From: Microstegium vimineum
Taxonomy: Eukaryota > Streptophyta > Magnoliopsida > Poales > Poaceae
Direction: 5' to 3'
Assembly (NCBI GenBank): GCA_022036555.1
Contig: CM039130.1
Coordinates: 15,143,840 to 15,207,839, forward strand
Length of the DNA stretch: 64,000 nt
The notes beneath the pieces were generated by a model. It had not been told where the DNA came from. It worked only from the letters and a program-made list of their open reading frames with translations, and did not search any database. This document shows, piece after piece, positions 22,672 to 35,209 of this stretch (position 1 is its first letter; each line of letters begins with the position of its first letter). Made by a program: the position numbers and the translations under genes.

Positions 22672-23805
22672 CTAAGTCAAGACAAGCCAGGCCATTAGAT
22701 CTTGATATTCGATCTCATCGAAGTTTGAGTATACATCCTCTTGGATGTCTTGACCTTCGGGAGCTATGAACTCTGATGGAAGGAAGAAGGACATGCATGC
22801 ATTAGCCGAATGGTCGTGATCGTCAGGTTTTTTCTTAGGACGCCATATCTGTTTCTCTTTGGCAGCGGTCTGCGCCAGCTCCCTGTTTCTCAAGCGTTGT
22901 ACTCTCCTCTTCTGGCTCTTTTTCAGCCCTGGTGGGCACCATTGTCCCTTTTGCCACACATACTCACGGTGCTCTCCTTCCTTAGCGCCTTCTTCGTAAT
23001 GGATCCACTCCTGATCGGCAAACCTCTTGCTTCGCTGATCTTCAGAGCTGCCTATTTTTAAACGCTGATCGTCCTCAGGAAACTGTGCTCCCAGTCTCTC
23101 ATGGACCGGACGGTGGTTGACCCGAGACTGCCTGTACCCTAAATATTGATCACTGCATTCGGGACAATTGTTCCTAGTAGGCAGCTTTAGGCCTTCATTC
23201 CAACAATGTTTGAAGAACGAGCATTTCCAATGAGACTGCTCCTGCTCTCTCATGTACTCTTGCTCTCTCCGGTACATTTCTTCCTCGTACCTCTGATGTT
23301 CTTCCATGAACTCTCGTTCCTCGTAATGCCTCTTCCTCTGATACTGCTCTCGCTCCTGTCGCCATTTGTTTAACAGAATCCGTGTCGTAACCCTGGACCT
23401 GGAAGCTTCCCCTCTCATGGTTCGGCTATTCTGGAACTGAGCCCATTGTTGAAACTCCTCATTTGTAATCTGCCAATCCAGGTCAACAGTACCAGCTTTT
23501 CTTGCTTTGTCAGAGGTCAATACCTTCATTTTGCACTTGCCTTTGGGGTCATCTATGGCAACCATGTTCATAGAGAAAGACACCATGTTCTATGCAAAAG
23601 GATTAGCATCGATTTTCATCTTGCCATCAAACTTCAGATGCCCCTCCTGAATGGCCTTCTGTATTCGCACTTTGAACACTTGGCAATCATTGATGGAATG
23701 GGAATTAGTATTGTGGTAGCCGCAAAACTTCTTGTCTTTTACCCCTTCAGGGCGCAGCATGGGGTGCCCTTCCGGCAATTTGATGCGTCCCTCTCTTAAC
23801 AACAA
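22672..23805 (-). pseudogene. X gag, C-terminal half with zinc-binding motifs
   Basis: 23590-23805 contains FCGYHNTNSHSINDCQVF, a CCHC-like knuckle. 22672-23586 (304 aa) has a long charged helical stretch rich in YRREQEY, then CSFFKHCWNEGLKLPTRNNC, a second Cys/His-rich motif, and WCPPGLKKSQKRRVQRLR. Closely similar motifs occur in Z and in the Y fragment, which shows that the three elements share one gag family. Confidence 0.7.
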
Positions 23806-23994
23806 CTCAAACAGCTTGTCTCACTTAGAGACATCAAAGTCGTAAGTACCCTTCTGCTGCAACAACCATCGTTGATTAACCTGAGTCGACTCTTTCGCCC
23901 AGACTAATACAGCTGCGGCTATCTCATCTTCATCATCGTACTTTGTTGCTTCCTCCAGGAAACTTTGATACATCTCGTTAGCCACATCACCCTT

Positions 23995-25338
23995 CTAGAA
24001 GCGGTTATCTCTCCTGAACCCCTGAGCCTGATTACTCATCATTGCCAACCGCTGCGACAACTGACCAAGGTCATCAAAGTTCATGCCGAACAGCTTCTCC
24101 CTCACATTCGGCTGCATGCCTGCTATTGCCATCCCTGACAACTGGTCATCTAGTAGATTCAAAGAATAGCAGAGGTTTTTGGTCTCTCTGAACCTACGCA
24201 GATACTCCTGAGGTGTTTCATTAGCTCTCTGCCTCAAGCTCATAAGGTCAACTAGCTTCTTCTCATTAGTGCCCGTGAAGAAATACGCATGGAACCTCTA
24301 TTCTAATTCTGCCCATGTACCAATGGAATTTGCCGGCAGAGATGTGAACCATGTGAAAGTTGGCCCTGTCAGAGACAATAGAAAATACCAAATCCTCCAA
24401 GCTTCATCTGCAGACGCCTCTCCAAGCTGCATCAAGTATCGGCTGATGTGTTCTATGGTGCTAGTATCATCCTGACTGGAAAACTTGGTCAAATCTGTGG
24501 GAGGCTTCACCCTTGGAGGGAGTGCCACTCGGTTATACCACTCTGGATAAGGGGACTTGTATGCATAGGACTGGTTCTTTGGTTTTAAGCCAAACCGATT
24601 CTGCATCATGTCTGCCTTCTGTGCATGATAAGGTCAATATTAGAATTTGGAGCTCCATGCACTTGCCCCTCAAAAGGCAAAAGGCAACCCTGCTGAGTTC
24701 TTATACCTCGGATTCAGGAGAGCATCAATAGCATTGTAATCAGCAAACTCTTGATATCCGTCTCCATACATATTCTTCTACAACCTGTTCGCTGCTGGAG
24801 ATACCTTGAAAGCCGATTGTGGGACGTCTCTTGACGCACCGAACGCGAGCTGACCATAAGTCATGGAAGGTTGTTGTTTCTGGTGAGAAACCATCCCACC
24901 TTGGTCCATGCTAGGTACTCCGCCATCCTCGGCAGTCTTCTCCTGGCGCTTTGGCACATGGAATAACGTCGGTCCTTGCATTGGACCAGCGACTTCCTCA
25001 AAGTATTTATCAGCAGACGGACCGAAAGTGCTAACCATGATCGTGCAAAAGGTATTCAGGAAAGTTGTATGATGATTTCTCATAGTGTCGCTCATGGCTT
25101 TGTGAACCATTTCAGTCGGCTTCCGAGCATCTTCCTCTTCGGTGTAATCAGTCTGATGTGGAAGAAGAGTCCTCGGGAGCGACTGCTTCTGAAAAAACTT
25201 GTTGCTTTTATTTTTTGAAAAGGACATCAAGCATTTGTGTTGAAACTCATCACATGCTTGCAGAACCGTATTCCTCAGGTCTTCTGGCAACTGATCCATA
25301 GTCACGTCCAGAACCTGGTTATTCTCAAATTCAGGCAT
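23995..25338 (-). pseudogene. X gag, N-terminal and capsid part
   Basis: The start at 25338 (MPEFENNQVLDV) lies just past the PBS. 24298-24609 contains LTGPTFTWFTSLPANSIGTW and 23995-24243 contains ETPQEYLRRFRETKNLCYSL, the retrotransposon gag capsid motifs. Stops near 24778, 24297 and 23994 break the frame. It forms particles in the cytoplasm in intact relatives. Confidence 0.75.
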
Positions 25339-25349
25339 CTTGAAATTTT

Positions 25350-25367
25350 GTCCCACTGGGCGTGCCA
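25350..25367 (-). other. Primer binding site of element X
   Basis: TGGCACGCCCAGTGGGAC on the minus strand, 7 bp from the 5' LTR end at 25375, in the usual Tat-type PBS form. Confidence 0.75.
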
Positions 25368-25374
25368 AATGGTG

Positions 25375-26753
25375 TGTTGACACAAAATGTGGCGCACCGT
25401 GCCTCACACATAGCAAGCCGGAAAGCGTGGCTTCAATCGGGTGCCCGGGTCTCAAAATTTGGAAACGTGTCTGTCAGTTTGACCTAAAACTAACAAGGGA
25501 TGAAAATCATTAGATACAAAACTAGAACATGCCGGGTGAGACCAGACAGTTCCATATATACGGCCCTGAAGCCACTTACGACGACATACAGTTATAGAAA
25601 CTGTCTGCCAACAAGTCTTATAGATCATTCGGCTAAAACAAACATAAAGGATGTAAAATGTTGATTGCCGAAAGATGCATGCATGAGAAAAGTACGAATC
25701 ATAATTGACTATGAATTAAAACATAACCAAGCTCAGCAATCCAACCGAGTTGGGGTCCATGATGAAGGAACATGTAAGCAAACACGATCAAACTAATATA
25801 AAGCTTGTATCTGCCGCACGATACCTAACCTTATTAAAGCTTAAATGTGGTTAACATGCACGAACTCACAACACGTAGCAATCTAGATTAGACTCATTCG
25901 GCTATTATGAACATGGGATCTATTCGTAGAGACAACATGAAAGCAATGTCTCTTAAAGCATAAATAGATCTATAAGAAAAAGAAAGAGCCGAACCATATC
26001 AATCTAGATTGGGAAAGAGAGTGTTACAAGTATATAAAATATCTACAGAACATGCAACATGTGATAACTTAATGAATCTACTAGATCTTGCCATATCTAA
26101 TAGAGCCGATAACTATCTTGCTTTTGCTAAGCATATTGAGCAAACGCCTGCCGCACGGTATTCACTCGTAAGCGAAACATAAGTGAAGACTTCTTGATTG
26201 TTAAGCAAGGATCCGCCACACGATCATTGAAAACAAACAAGACTACTTGCATCAACGTCTAAATCCACCACATGATACTAGACATGATAACAAGGTTGTC
26301 GGGACTTACGGAGGTCGAAGGATCGATGATTCCTCTCGAAGAACTCGACGATACGACAAAGGACTCAAAGTTAGCACAGGGCCGGTTGTATTGATTTGGT
26401 TGTGAACACTTTTTACAATGGCCAAGGGTTTATATTTATACCCTGGTCAGGATATGAGTCCTAAAAGGATACGTTTACAAAACACAACATCTTTAGTTTC
26501 CTTTGGAGTCTTTATTGCCTTAATTGTCGCGGTCTTCATTACCCGATCGGCTCTTACTTGCTGGTTTTGTCGCTCCTTCAACGAAAAACCACCTTTCCTC
26601 ATAATAGCCGACCGCACGATCGCTTGCCGAATCTTTGGAAATTAGTCGACCGCACGGACATTTGCCGAATGCTCCGAACACCTGTCTCTGCAAATTTACT
26701 GCACACTGGCCAGCCTGTCATCTTCCTAAGCGTGCCAAAATCCAGTGTTAACA
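25375..26753 (-). repeat. 5' LTR of element X (1379 bp)
   Basis: Complete LTR without the MITE. TGTTGACAC and GTTAACA ends; TATA on the minus strand at 26433-26442. The flanking GTAGC at 26754-26758 pairs with GAAGC at 12233-12237. Confidence 0.9.
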
Positions 26754-26758
26754 GTAGC

Positions 26759-27486
26759 ACCTGCACCCAAACACCCGTAGGTGACTTACCTTGGGTGGTC
26801 TCCCAAATCGCAACTCATAAGAGGTCTTCTTCTTAAACGCTCAGAGGAAAATGCGATTGGAAACATAGCAAGCAGAACTGATCGCTTTGGCCCAATACCG
26901 CCTAGGAGTCCTATGCTCATCGAGCATCGTCCTGGCCATCTCAACAAGGGTCCGATTCTTGCGCTCAACAACACCGTTATGCTGGGGAGTGTGAGGAGAG
27001 GAAAACTGGTGATCGAGACCCAAAGAAGAGTAAAGAGATGCAAAGTGAGCATTCTTGAATTCTGTGCCATTGTCACTACATATAGCTCTCATGGCATGCT
27101 TAGGTAGCTCATTTTGCAATCTCAAAATCAGATCTCAAACAAGTGGAAAAACCTCATCCTTACTCTCCAAAAAGAACACCCAAGAGTAACGCGAGTAGTC
27201 ATCAACGACTACAACCACATACCACTTCCCTCCTTCCGTCCTAACCCGAGCTGGACCAACTGTGTCCATGTGTAAGAGCTCGTCGGGTTGTGAGGTCATG
27301 ATTTGAGTTACGGGAGGATGGGAAGCAGCAACCATCTTGCCGTGTCTGCAAGGATGGCACACCAAATCACTCTCAAACTTTAGCTTTGGCAGTCCTTGGA
27401 TAAGGTTCATCGAGCTAAGCCTTGCAAGCAAGTCGAAGCTAAGATGTCCCAGTCTCCTATGCCACTTCCAAAGCTCAGAAGAAGAA
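26759..27486 (-). pseudogene. C pol: integrase core
   Basis: Copia integrase, which inserts element cDNA into the chromosome. 27135-27431 has DLVCHPCRHGKMVAAS (zinc-binding end), LLHMDTVGPARV and VVVVDDYSRYSWVFFL with the first catalytic Asp. 26841-27125 has AICSDNGTEFKN with the second Asp and PQHNGVVERKNRTLVEMART with the Glu. The D-D-E residues are present. A stop separates the halves near 27130. It is cut on the left by X and on the right by Z. Confidence 0.85.
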
Positions 27487-27491
27487 CCAGC

Positions 27492-28587
27492 TGTTGAAAC
27501 CGTTTTTTGGCACGTGTGAATATGATCTAAGGATTGTGCCGATCGGCAAAAGGCTAGTTGTTGTTCCTTATCGGCATTGGGATATTACCAGTCAGATTGC
27601 CGATAAAGGCAAGAGTGTTGCAGATGCAGACAGGGACTTGTTGCCGATTGAGGCAGGAAAACACTGTTGATGAAGGCAAGGGGATGTTGCCGATAGAGAC
27701 ATGAATGTTGCCGACAGGAAGAACATTGTCGATGAGAATTGAGGCTCATTATCGATGTGATGAAGGCTACAATGTTGCTGGTGGAGGCAAGAAAGCGTTG
27801 CCGATGAGAGCCAAAGCCTGTTGCTGAGAGGAGGAATATTGCCGATGAGGACGGAAAGCTGCCGATGAATGATGATGCCGATGGAAGCGGGATGAAGTAG
27901 CTGGCGTTAGTAGAGAACTTCCGATGGCAATAGAGGAAAGTTGCGGATTGAAGGAAGTCTACCGATGGAAGGTTTAATCGTGAAGGAGAGAGATATGGAA
28001 GCTGGTGATTTCATGCCAGTATTAATAGATTTATTTCGAGTCCGACTCTTGCACGAGTCGTTTGTTTCCTTTAGCGTGAGTCGTTTTATTTCCTTAAAAA
28101 TAGGAGTTTTTGTTTAGGAAGGTATGAGTCGTATCCATGTACAACTCCCCATACGGGAGTATAAATATGTGCCCAAGGGCCGCGTGAAAAATATATCCAA
28201 GCATATCAAATGAATCAATTACTTTTTTATCTACTTTACCAGTAATTTACCTTTACCGCATTAGGTTTAGTCTATCTACGAGTTCTTTCAATGCTTTGAT
28301 GGGCTGCATCTACTAGATCTCCATCAACCTTGCAAGTTCCGTGTTTTGAGCAATCAAAGCTTTGACGTCCAGGCGCATCGTTGTCGTCTCGTTCTGCTAT
28401 TGTTCTAGTTATCCTGATCAGGTTTGAGCCTTGACATCTGGGCGCATCGCCGTTGTCTTGTTCAGATCTTGTTCTATTTATTGTCCTTGTCGATTAACTG
28501 GTCAAATCGACTGGCACGCCCTCGGATATTGAATTCGGGTATAAGCCCGAGGTGTTCGCAGATTCTCGACGACTTTTTGCGTCAACA
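27492..28587 (+). repeat. 5' LTR of element Z
   Basis: Starts TGTTGAAACC and ends TTTTGCGTCAACA. A TATA box TATAAATA lies at 28160-28167. Bases 27535-27900 contain about 10 GCCGAT/ATCGGC words. Confidence 0.9.
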
Positions 28588-28594
28588 CCTCTTT

Positions 28595-28613
28595 TGGCAC
28601 GCTCGGTGGGACC
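28595..28613 (+). other. Primer binding site of element Z
   Basis: TGGCACGCTCGGTGGGACC lies 7 bp after the LTR end, the same PBS type as in X. Confidence 0.75.
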
Positions 28614-28628
28614 AATTACACATCTGCT

Positions 28629-31600
28629 ATGCGTGATGATACCGACGTCAATCCAAGGAACGTCATCGAATTCTCCGAGGTTGATCTGAAAGATGATCAA
28701 AAACAGGCTATGGAGCGGGCGATGGAGGAGTACAAACAGTTATATCTCAAGTCCTTCAGCCTAAATAGAATCGGCGAAGCAGTCCAGAAGCAAGATCCGC
28801 CGTTGCCATGGCAGGTCATTTTCGACGCCGATCCTGGTAAATTACAAGATATGGTTAATTCTGCATTAAATCATGTGTTAATTAGCCAATCCAATGTGCT
28901 GTCCAATGCTGTATACAATGATGTCAAGCAAACTTTCAAGGAAAGACAAGCACCATATTATGTTGATCCGGCATATCATCAACTCGGATCGGCATCTGTT
29001 ATGATCCCATCGACGGTTCCAAGGGTGTCTTCACCGCGTATGAACCGGTCTGCCGATGAGATCACGTCACCAAGATCGGACCCAGCAAACATTACTCAAT
29101 TGAATGCAAATCTGGTGGCGTCAACAATGTCTAGACCTGTGACCCAGAGTCAGCCAACTTCCGTCAGCTGGTGGGGATACGGTATGCCTCCAAGTCCATC
29201 TGCTAATTCCAAATTGGTCCAGGATAACAACGTAGGGTGGAAGATTCCTGTGGCATCGGCAACACCTACACAGCCAATGATTCTAGCGATGCATTATGCT
29301 ACATCCTCTCCAATGGTGCAATTGCCGTTAGGGAATCCTCAGGTGGCGATACCTAGAGTGGCTTATGCGCAACCATTGACAGGTTCTTGGCCGATGCAGC
29401 AAGACATTGCTATTGGGAACCAGCCCGTATCGGCAATGGTTCCTCAAGCTATGGTACCCACAAATCAAGGCAATCATCCAAGGGTACAAGGGCAGCAAGT
29501 GCCAGCTGGTTATCAGTCATCGGCAAGTCATATGCCGATGACATCTAATGTAAGTTGGATCGGTCAATTACCGATTCAGCAGCAAGTTGTGTAGCCTGAA
29601 TACCAAGTGGCAAGAGCTCCGCAGTATCATCCGCAGCGAGTCTTCAGAATAAAATATTGGTACATCAGCCGATAAGTACTACTTCACCGTAGTACTCGCA
29701 AGTGAACGTGCACAATAAGACATCGACATATCAGCCGATGAATACAATGTCACAATACAACCCAGTGGATGTTCAAAATTGCCCATCGGCAACTTAGCCG
29801 ATGCATAATGTTTAACAACAGGTGACGCAACCTGGATGTCAAGTGGCAGGGGTCCAACACCACCATTTACCATCGGGATTGTATAATGATGCATCGGCAT
29901 CCTAGCCGGTAAATCCTCTATTCCCGCAATATATTCCAGTGGGTGTTCAAGGTGGTCCATCGGCAAATCAGTCGATGCATGATGTTCAGCGAATTGATGT
30001 TGCCTCTACACCAACCGGTTCGTCCTATTTACCAAAAAGAGATGAGAAGGTACATCAATCTGTTCAACCAGTCAACATCCAACCAGTGCATCGGCAGGAT
30101 CAATATGCGTATTGGGCCGATAAGATTACCGAAGTGATGAAAGAGCAATTCGGTATCAAGTCTAAGGTTAATACATATTCTTATCGGACGTCGTACCCTC
30201 CAGCTTATGATTTGATCCCTCTCCCAAATCACTACAAAGTGCCAGATTTCACCAAATTTTCTGGTCAAGATGATATATCAACAATGGAGCACATTATTCG
30301 CTTCATTATCCAATGTGGAGAGGCAGCCAGCAGAGATGAACTGAGGGGAGATTGTTCTCGTCATCGTTATCGGGATCGACATTTACATGGTTTATTTCAC
30401 TGCCTCCAAGTTCTGTGATTACTTGGGCCGATCTAGAGAAGCAGTTTCACAAATACTTCTTCGCTGGCGTACATGAAAAGAAGATTACCGATTTGGTCAA
30501 ATTGAGGCAACGTGATGATGAATCAGTAGAGCTCTTCGTCCAAAGGTTGCGAAACGTAAAGAATAAGTGCTACAGTTTGGTACCTGATGATCGGCAATTG
30601 CCGGATTTGGCTTTCCAGGGGTTGTTGCCGCACATCAGGGACAAATACGCGTCTCAAGAGTTCGAAAGCTTGAGTCATCTTGTGCAAAAGGTTGCCGATC
30701 AAGACACCAAAGTTTTTGAGCGTAGAGGAAATTGGGATGAAGAGGTGTCTTTAACTAAGAAAACAGATTTGGACGAAGAAGCGAGTATCGGTTTAGTTGA
30801 ATGGGTAGAGAACAAAAAGGCAGTATCTTGTCCGTTCGGTCAGGAAAAAGATGAAAGGTTCACCTTTGATATCACCAAGGCCGATAGGATATTTGACCTA
30901 TTACATCAAGAAGGGAGGATTAGGCTGGCGCCTAACCAAGTAATTCCATCGGTCGAAGAGCTCAGAAGGATCAGGTACTGCAAGTGGCACAATGCAACTT
31001 CGCACAGTACCAATGACTGCAAAGTCTTTAGGCAGCAGTTGCAATCAGAAATTGAATCTGGGCGAATCAAGTTTGAAAATTCCAAAGCCCAGAAGCCGAT
31101 GAAGATTGACCAGCACCCGTTTCCAAATAATATGGTGGAGACTAGTGGGAAAACTAAGGTGCTGACATCGGAAGCTGCCAAGAAAAGTGCATCGGTAGAC
31201 CCTGGACATCAGATAGTTGCGCATGAAGTAACAGGGAAGAAGTTTACCGATGATAGGAAAGGCAAGAAGGTTGCCGATGAAAGGAGTAACACCAAGAGAT
31301 CTCATGGTGTTATAATCACGCATAGGCGACCAAGGCAAGAGTATCGATAGTTACGAGAGGAGCGATATCGGCTGCAAGAGGAAGAAAGGCGCCAAGAGTG
31401 GCTTCGACATAAGGACCACTAGAAGTGTCCCTTCTTTGTTCACTACTGGGAAGAAGGCATCAAGCTGCCCACTACCGATAATTGTCCCGAGTGCAACGGG
31501 TACTATCCTGTCGATCGGTCAGAGAAGAAGCCCCATTTTGATGACAGGACATCAGGCTATGGTAGGCCGATTAGAGAAAAGGGATCAGTGCATGATCGGC

Positions 31601-31908
31601 TGGGGGGCAGGATCAGCGTGCATGATAGACTTGGCAAGCATGGCCATTATTTTCCAAGAAACCAAGAGGAGCTTGAAGGGATGGCCAATGCAAGGGTACT
31701 CGACGAAGATATACTTTATAGAAATCCGAATATACAGAGTTGCCTAGGTTCAGGCGGAAAACAGTATCAACCTGTTTGGAAAACCATGCTCCCTCAATGG
31801 TGCCCCAAGGGTCTTACAAAGACTCAAAGAAGGAGGCTGCAGCGCGAGCGCCAAGAAGATTTGTGTCACGATGAAAATCCTTCCAGAGGGAAATCTTCAG
31901 ACAAGTGA
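28629..31908 (+). pseudogene. Z gag (frameshifted)
   Basis: The first segment 28629-29594 (321 aa) starts MRDDTDVNPRNVIEF and has a Pro/Gln/Ser-rich disordered tail. Repeat-rich sequence with stops follows to about 29940. 29939-30350 has the capsid lead-in YKVPDFTKFSGQDDISTMEH. 30352-31350 carries FTWFISLPPSSVITW, the capsid core and CKWHNATSHSTNDCKVF, a knuckle-like motif. 31363-31908 has NCPECNGYY and WCPKGLTKTQRRRLQRE. The structure parallels X gag segment by segment. ATCGGCA/TGCCGAT occurs about 30 times across the region in differing codon frames. Confidence 0.8.
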
Positions 31909-32273
31909 TGAAAGCCAAAGCGCAAAGATGGGGATCCATCGGCAGATGTCAATAAGTTGCCGATAGCGTAACTAGAGTCGATGGCCTTGGGCATTTTGGC
32001 TTAGGAGCAGCACTTGGTGAGCCCTGGAGTTTCAACTGTTACACTTGGGAGGCATCGACAGGCTGAGTGAAGAATTTGTGCACTGGGAGCAGCGCTGCCG
32101 ATGAATTTGTTGACTACAAAAGGAGATGTTCGATACAAGTCAAAGGATTGTAAGAGTGGCTATGCAATGCTTACGTGCAATAGTCAAGGAAGTGGTGCAG
32201 GCATTTTGGAGGAGATGCAGTAGAAGAAATTTCGGTGCATAAGATATCTTATACTCCGAAATTGGGGGGCATG
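31909..32273 (+). other. Z post-gag tail and polypurine tract
   Basis: About 350 bp of noncoding tail ends in ATTGGGGGGCATG (32261-32273), the PPT abutting the 3' LTR. This short gap is all that remains where pol and the PMD gene sit in relatives. Confidence 0.7.
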
Positions 32274-33366
32274 TGTTGACACCGTTTTTTGGCACGTGTC
32301 AATATGATCTAAGGATTGTGCCGATCGGCAAAAGGCTAGTTGTTGTTCCTTATCGGCATTGGGATATTACCAGTCAGATTGCCGATAAAGGCAAGAGTGT
32401 TGCTGATGCAGATAGGGACTTGTTGCCGATTGAGGCAGGAAAACACTGTTGATGAAAGCAAGGGGATGTTGTCGATAGACATGAATGTTGCCGACAGGAA
32501 GAACATTGCCGATGAGAATTGTGGCTCATTATCGATGTGATGAAGGCTACAATGTTGCTGGTGGAGGCAAGAAAGCGTTGCCGATGAGAGCCAAAGCCTG
32601 TTGCTGAGAGGAGGAATATTGCCGATGAGGACGGAAAGCTGCCGATGAATGATGATGTCGATGGAAGCGGGATGAAGTTGCTGGCGTCAGCAGAGAACTG
32701 CCGATGGCAATAGAGGAAATTTGCGGATTGAAGGAAGTCTACGGATGGAAGGTTTCATCGTGAAGGAGAGAGATATGGAAGCTAGTGATTTCATGCCAGT
32801 ATTAATAGATTTATTTCGAGTCCGACTCTTGCACGAGTCGTTTGTTTCCTTTAGCGTGAGTCATTTTATTTCCTTAAAAATATGAGTGTTTGTTTAGGAA
32901 GGTATGAGTCGTATCCATGTACAACTCCCCATACGGGAGTATAAATATGTGCCCAAGGGCCGCGTGAAAAATATATCCAAGCATATCAAATGAATCAATT
33001 ACTTTTTATCTACTTTACTAGTAATTTACCTTTACCACATTAGGTTTAGTCTATCTATGAGTTCTTTCAATGCTTTGATGGGCTGCATCTACTAGATCTC
33101 CATCAACCTTGCAAGTTCCGTGTTTTGAGCAATCAGAGCGTTGACGTCCGGGCGCATCGCTGTTGTCTCATTCTGCTATTGTTCTAGTTATCCTGATCAG
33201 GTTTGAGCCTTGACATCTAGGCGCATCGTCGTTGTCTTGTTCAGATCTTGTTCTATTTATCATCCTTGTCGATTAACTGGTCAAATCGACTGGCACGCCC
33301 TCGGATATCGAATTCGGGTATAAGCCCGAGGTGTTCGCAGATTCTCGACGACTTTTTGCGTCAACA
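32274..33366 (+). repeat. 3' LTR of element Z
   Basis: Starts TGTTGACACC, ends GCGTCAACA, followed by TSD CCAGC. TATA at 32940-32947. Confidence 0.9.
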
Positions 33367-33371
33367 CCAGC

Positions 33372-33851
33372 AATAAGACAATGAGAAGGTTCGGAAGAGA
33401 TAGAAAAATCCGCATGAAAAACCTTCCCAAAGGGTAAAATCCGGCAAACAAGGTCACCCGAGAGTCCAAAATCCGAGAAAGATTGGGCTTAAAACTCACA
33501 TCAAAACCATCATCAAGGAGTTGCGAAACCAAGAGAAGGTTAAAATGCAAATTCATAACCAAAGCAACATCCTTGAGGACAAAAGAGGGATTGACACGAA
33601 TGGACCCTTGGGACACAACCTTACCTTTACTTTTATCCCCGAAAGTGATGTACTCGGTGTGGCACATGGGTTCGAGGCTGGAGAACCACTTGGCACTTCA
33701 GGTCATATGGCATGAACATCCGGAATCCACAAGTCAAGTCTCCTCCAGTCCTCCTTCCTACATCAATAAAAAGACATAGGATAAACAAACGGTGCAACAC
33801 TGGGGTTAGTAAACTGTGAAGGATACCAATGTTGTCCCATTTGCCCAAAGA
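33372..33851 (-). pseudogene. C pol: protease and GAG-pre-integrase segment
   Basis: A protease active-site motif LVDSGCSCHMT (D-S-G) is near 33720, between two stops in frame. It is followed by the pre-integrase region with VLKDVALVMNLHFNLLLVSQLLDDGFDV. The right end is broken by Y, the left by Z. Confidence 0.7.
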
Positions 33852-33856
33852 ATGGG

Positions 33857-34364
33857 TGTTGACACCGTTTTTCGACACGTGTCAAATGGGCTGAAGCTTG
33901 ACTGGTCAATGGTCGTTTTCCATCGGCATCGGTAAAGTATGAGCCAATATGGCCGATGGGAGAGTGCTGTGGGAAGACTAAGGGTGTTGCCGATGAAGGC
34001 TGGGTGATCTTTGCCGACAAAGGTTAATAGATGGTCTTGCTGAAGCTGATTGCCGACGAAGAATCATTGCCGATGGCCGAGGGAGGCTCGTTGTCGATTG
34101 CCGATGAGGGGTCATTGCCAATTGCCGATGAAGGGTCATTGCTGAGTGCCGATAAGGGCTCGTTGCCGACTGCCGACAAGGGCTCGTTGCCGATTGCCGA
34201 TGGAAGATAGTTGTCGATTGCCGATAAGGGTCCATTGCTGATTGCCAACGAGGAGATGTTGCCGATTGCCGATCGAAAAAGTATTGCCGATGCGATGGGC
34301 GTGATTTAGCACTTGGTGGCAGCAGAAGACTACAGGTGGCCAAAGGAGGAAGTTGCAGGGATCT
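33857..34364 (+). repeat. Truncated 5' LTR of element Y
   Basis: It matches the first about 515 bp of the 3' LTR up to GCAGGGATCT, then jumps to gag sequence. The promoter TATA, R, U5 and PBS are lost, so genomic RNA could not start normally from this copy. Confidence 0.85.
34090..34262. repeat. 24 bp minisatellite in Y 5' LTR
   Basis: Units such as CATTGCCAATTGCCGATGAAGGG follow each other at 24 bp spacing, each with one or two GCCGA words. The same array is in the 3' LTR at about 39310-39480. Confidence 0.8.
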
Positions 34365-34541
34365 TCCAAACTCTCTCAGTGGTGCCCTAAGGGTTTAACA
34401 AGAACCCAGAAAAGAAGAATTCAGCGTCAACGCCGCAATGACCTGTACGGTGATGCAGAACTCTCAAGGGGGAAGCAGTGGAGGCCAAAGCGCCAGGATG
34501 GAGATCCATCGGCAGACAGCAATATTGTGCCGATGGCCTAA
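34365..34541 (+). pseudogene. Y gag C-terminal remnant
   Basis: SQWCPKGLTRTQKRRIQRQR and RGKQWRPKRQDGDPSAD match the C-terminal gag tail of Z and the WCPPGLKKSQKRR motif of X. It is basic and probably nucleic-acid binding. It is fused directly to LTR sequence by a deletion. Confidence 0.75.
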
Positions 34542-35209
34542 TCGAGGTCAATCTTGGACTTGCAGGCTTGGGGCTGCAATCGGCAGATTGGCGATTTCAA
34601 TTATTATACTAACACCTACCGATGGTTTGTGTATGGGATGCTGTACTGCCGATAGGTTCGTTGACTGCCGGAAGATGGTTGCAAGAATGATTCTGCTGCG
34701 CTTGCGCATGATAACTCAGTGTGTGTTGCACGTACTGGAAGTTGCTCCTCGTGCTCTTTGGTGGGTCTGTCGGTATTGTCCTAAATCTGATCCGATGGAA
34801 GTATGAAGCCTCGTTGCCGATTATTGTTACAGTCGGGCTAAGTGCCAGGGTCTGTTAATAAGTTGGGACTACTCAGGATTTTAGCCGACTTGGTGAATTA
34901 TGGTATCGGTGATGGTTGCCGATGACTGGGTGAGCGAGTTCGCCGATGGTACTCTAGCGTGGAAATTGATTTTACCGATCAGAATTGGATTCTAGGTATG
35001 GGAGTGGTTTCCTAATCAAGTTCCTATCGGATAAGACAGTCTGCCTCCAGCAAAGCATACATACCAGAAACTCTCGAAGGAGTTGACACGTGACGTGCCC
35101 GTTTGGATGCCGATGAAGAGGAACTGTAATACATCGGTAAAAACATGTAAATATTATATTACAAGGCCCAGAGTCAAGTATCAGAGGTACATTGTTGCCG
35201 ATACATAAA
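34542..35209 (+). other. Y post-gag noncoding region
   Basis: No ORF is supported. It contains TGCCGAT words and the presumed 3' UTR of the antisense PMD gene. The site of the pol deletion lies in or next to this stretch. Confidence 0.5.

Larger units (their letters stand above)
12238..26753 (-). mobile_element. Tat-lineage Ty3/gypsy element (X) with antisense PMD gene
   Basis: LTRs at 12238-14241 and 25375-26753 share TGTTGACACAAAATGTGG starts and AAAATCCAGTGTTAACA ends. Flanks are GAAGC and GTAGC, a 5 bp TSD with one change. On the minus strand the order is PBS, gag, PR, RT, RNase H, a second archaeal-type RNase H, and integrase. The double RNase H marks the Tat lineage (Ogre, Retand, Grande and relatives). 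Between integrase and PPT lie two genes on the opposite strand, 14393-17436 and 17879-18750. It inserted into the C integrase gene. Confidence 0.9.
27492..33366 (+). mobile_element. Gag-only non-autonomous LTR element (Z)
   Basis: LTRs at 27492-28587 (1096 bp) and 32274-33366 (1093 bp) are flanked by a perfect TSD CCAGC (27487-27491, 33367-33371). PBS, gag and PPT are present; protease, RT, RNase H and integrase are entirely missing and so is a PMD gene. The LTR pair differs at about 9 sites in the first 270 bp by eye, so Z is younger than X. The gag family matches X, which makes an X-like autonomous element the likely source of pol. Confidence 0.9.

Noticed and set aside
33978..34343. Periodic octapeptide ORFs in Y LTR
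   Set aside because: The 8-residue period is the 24 bp minisatellite read in frame; it is upstream of the promoter.
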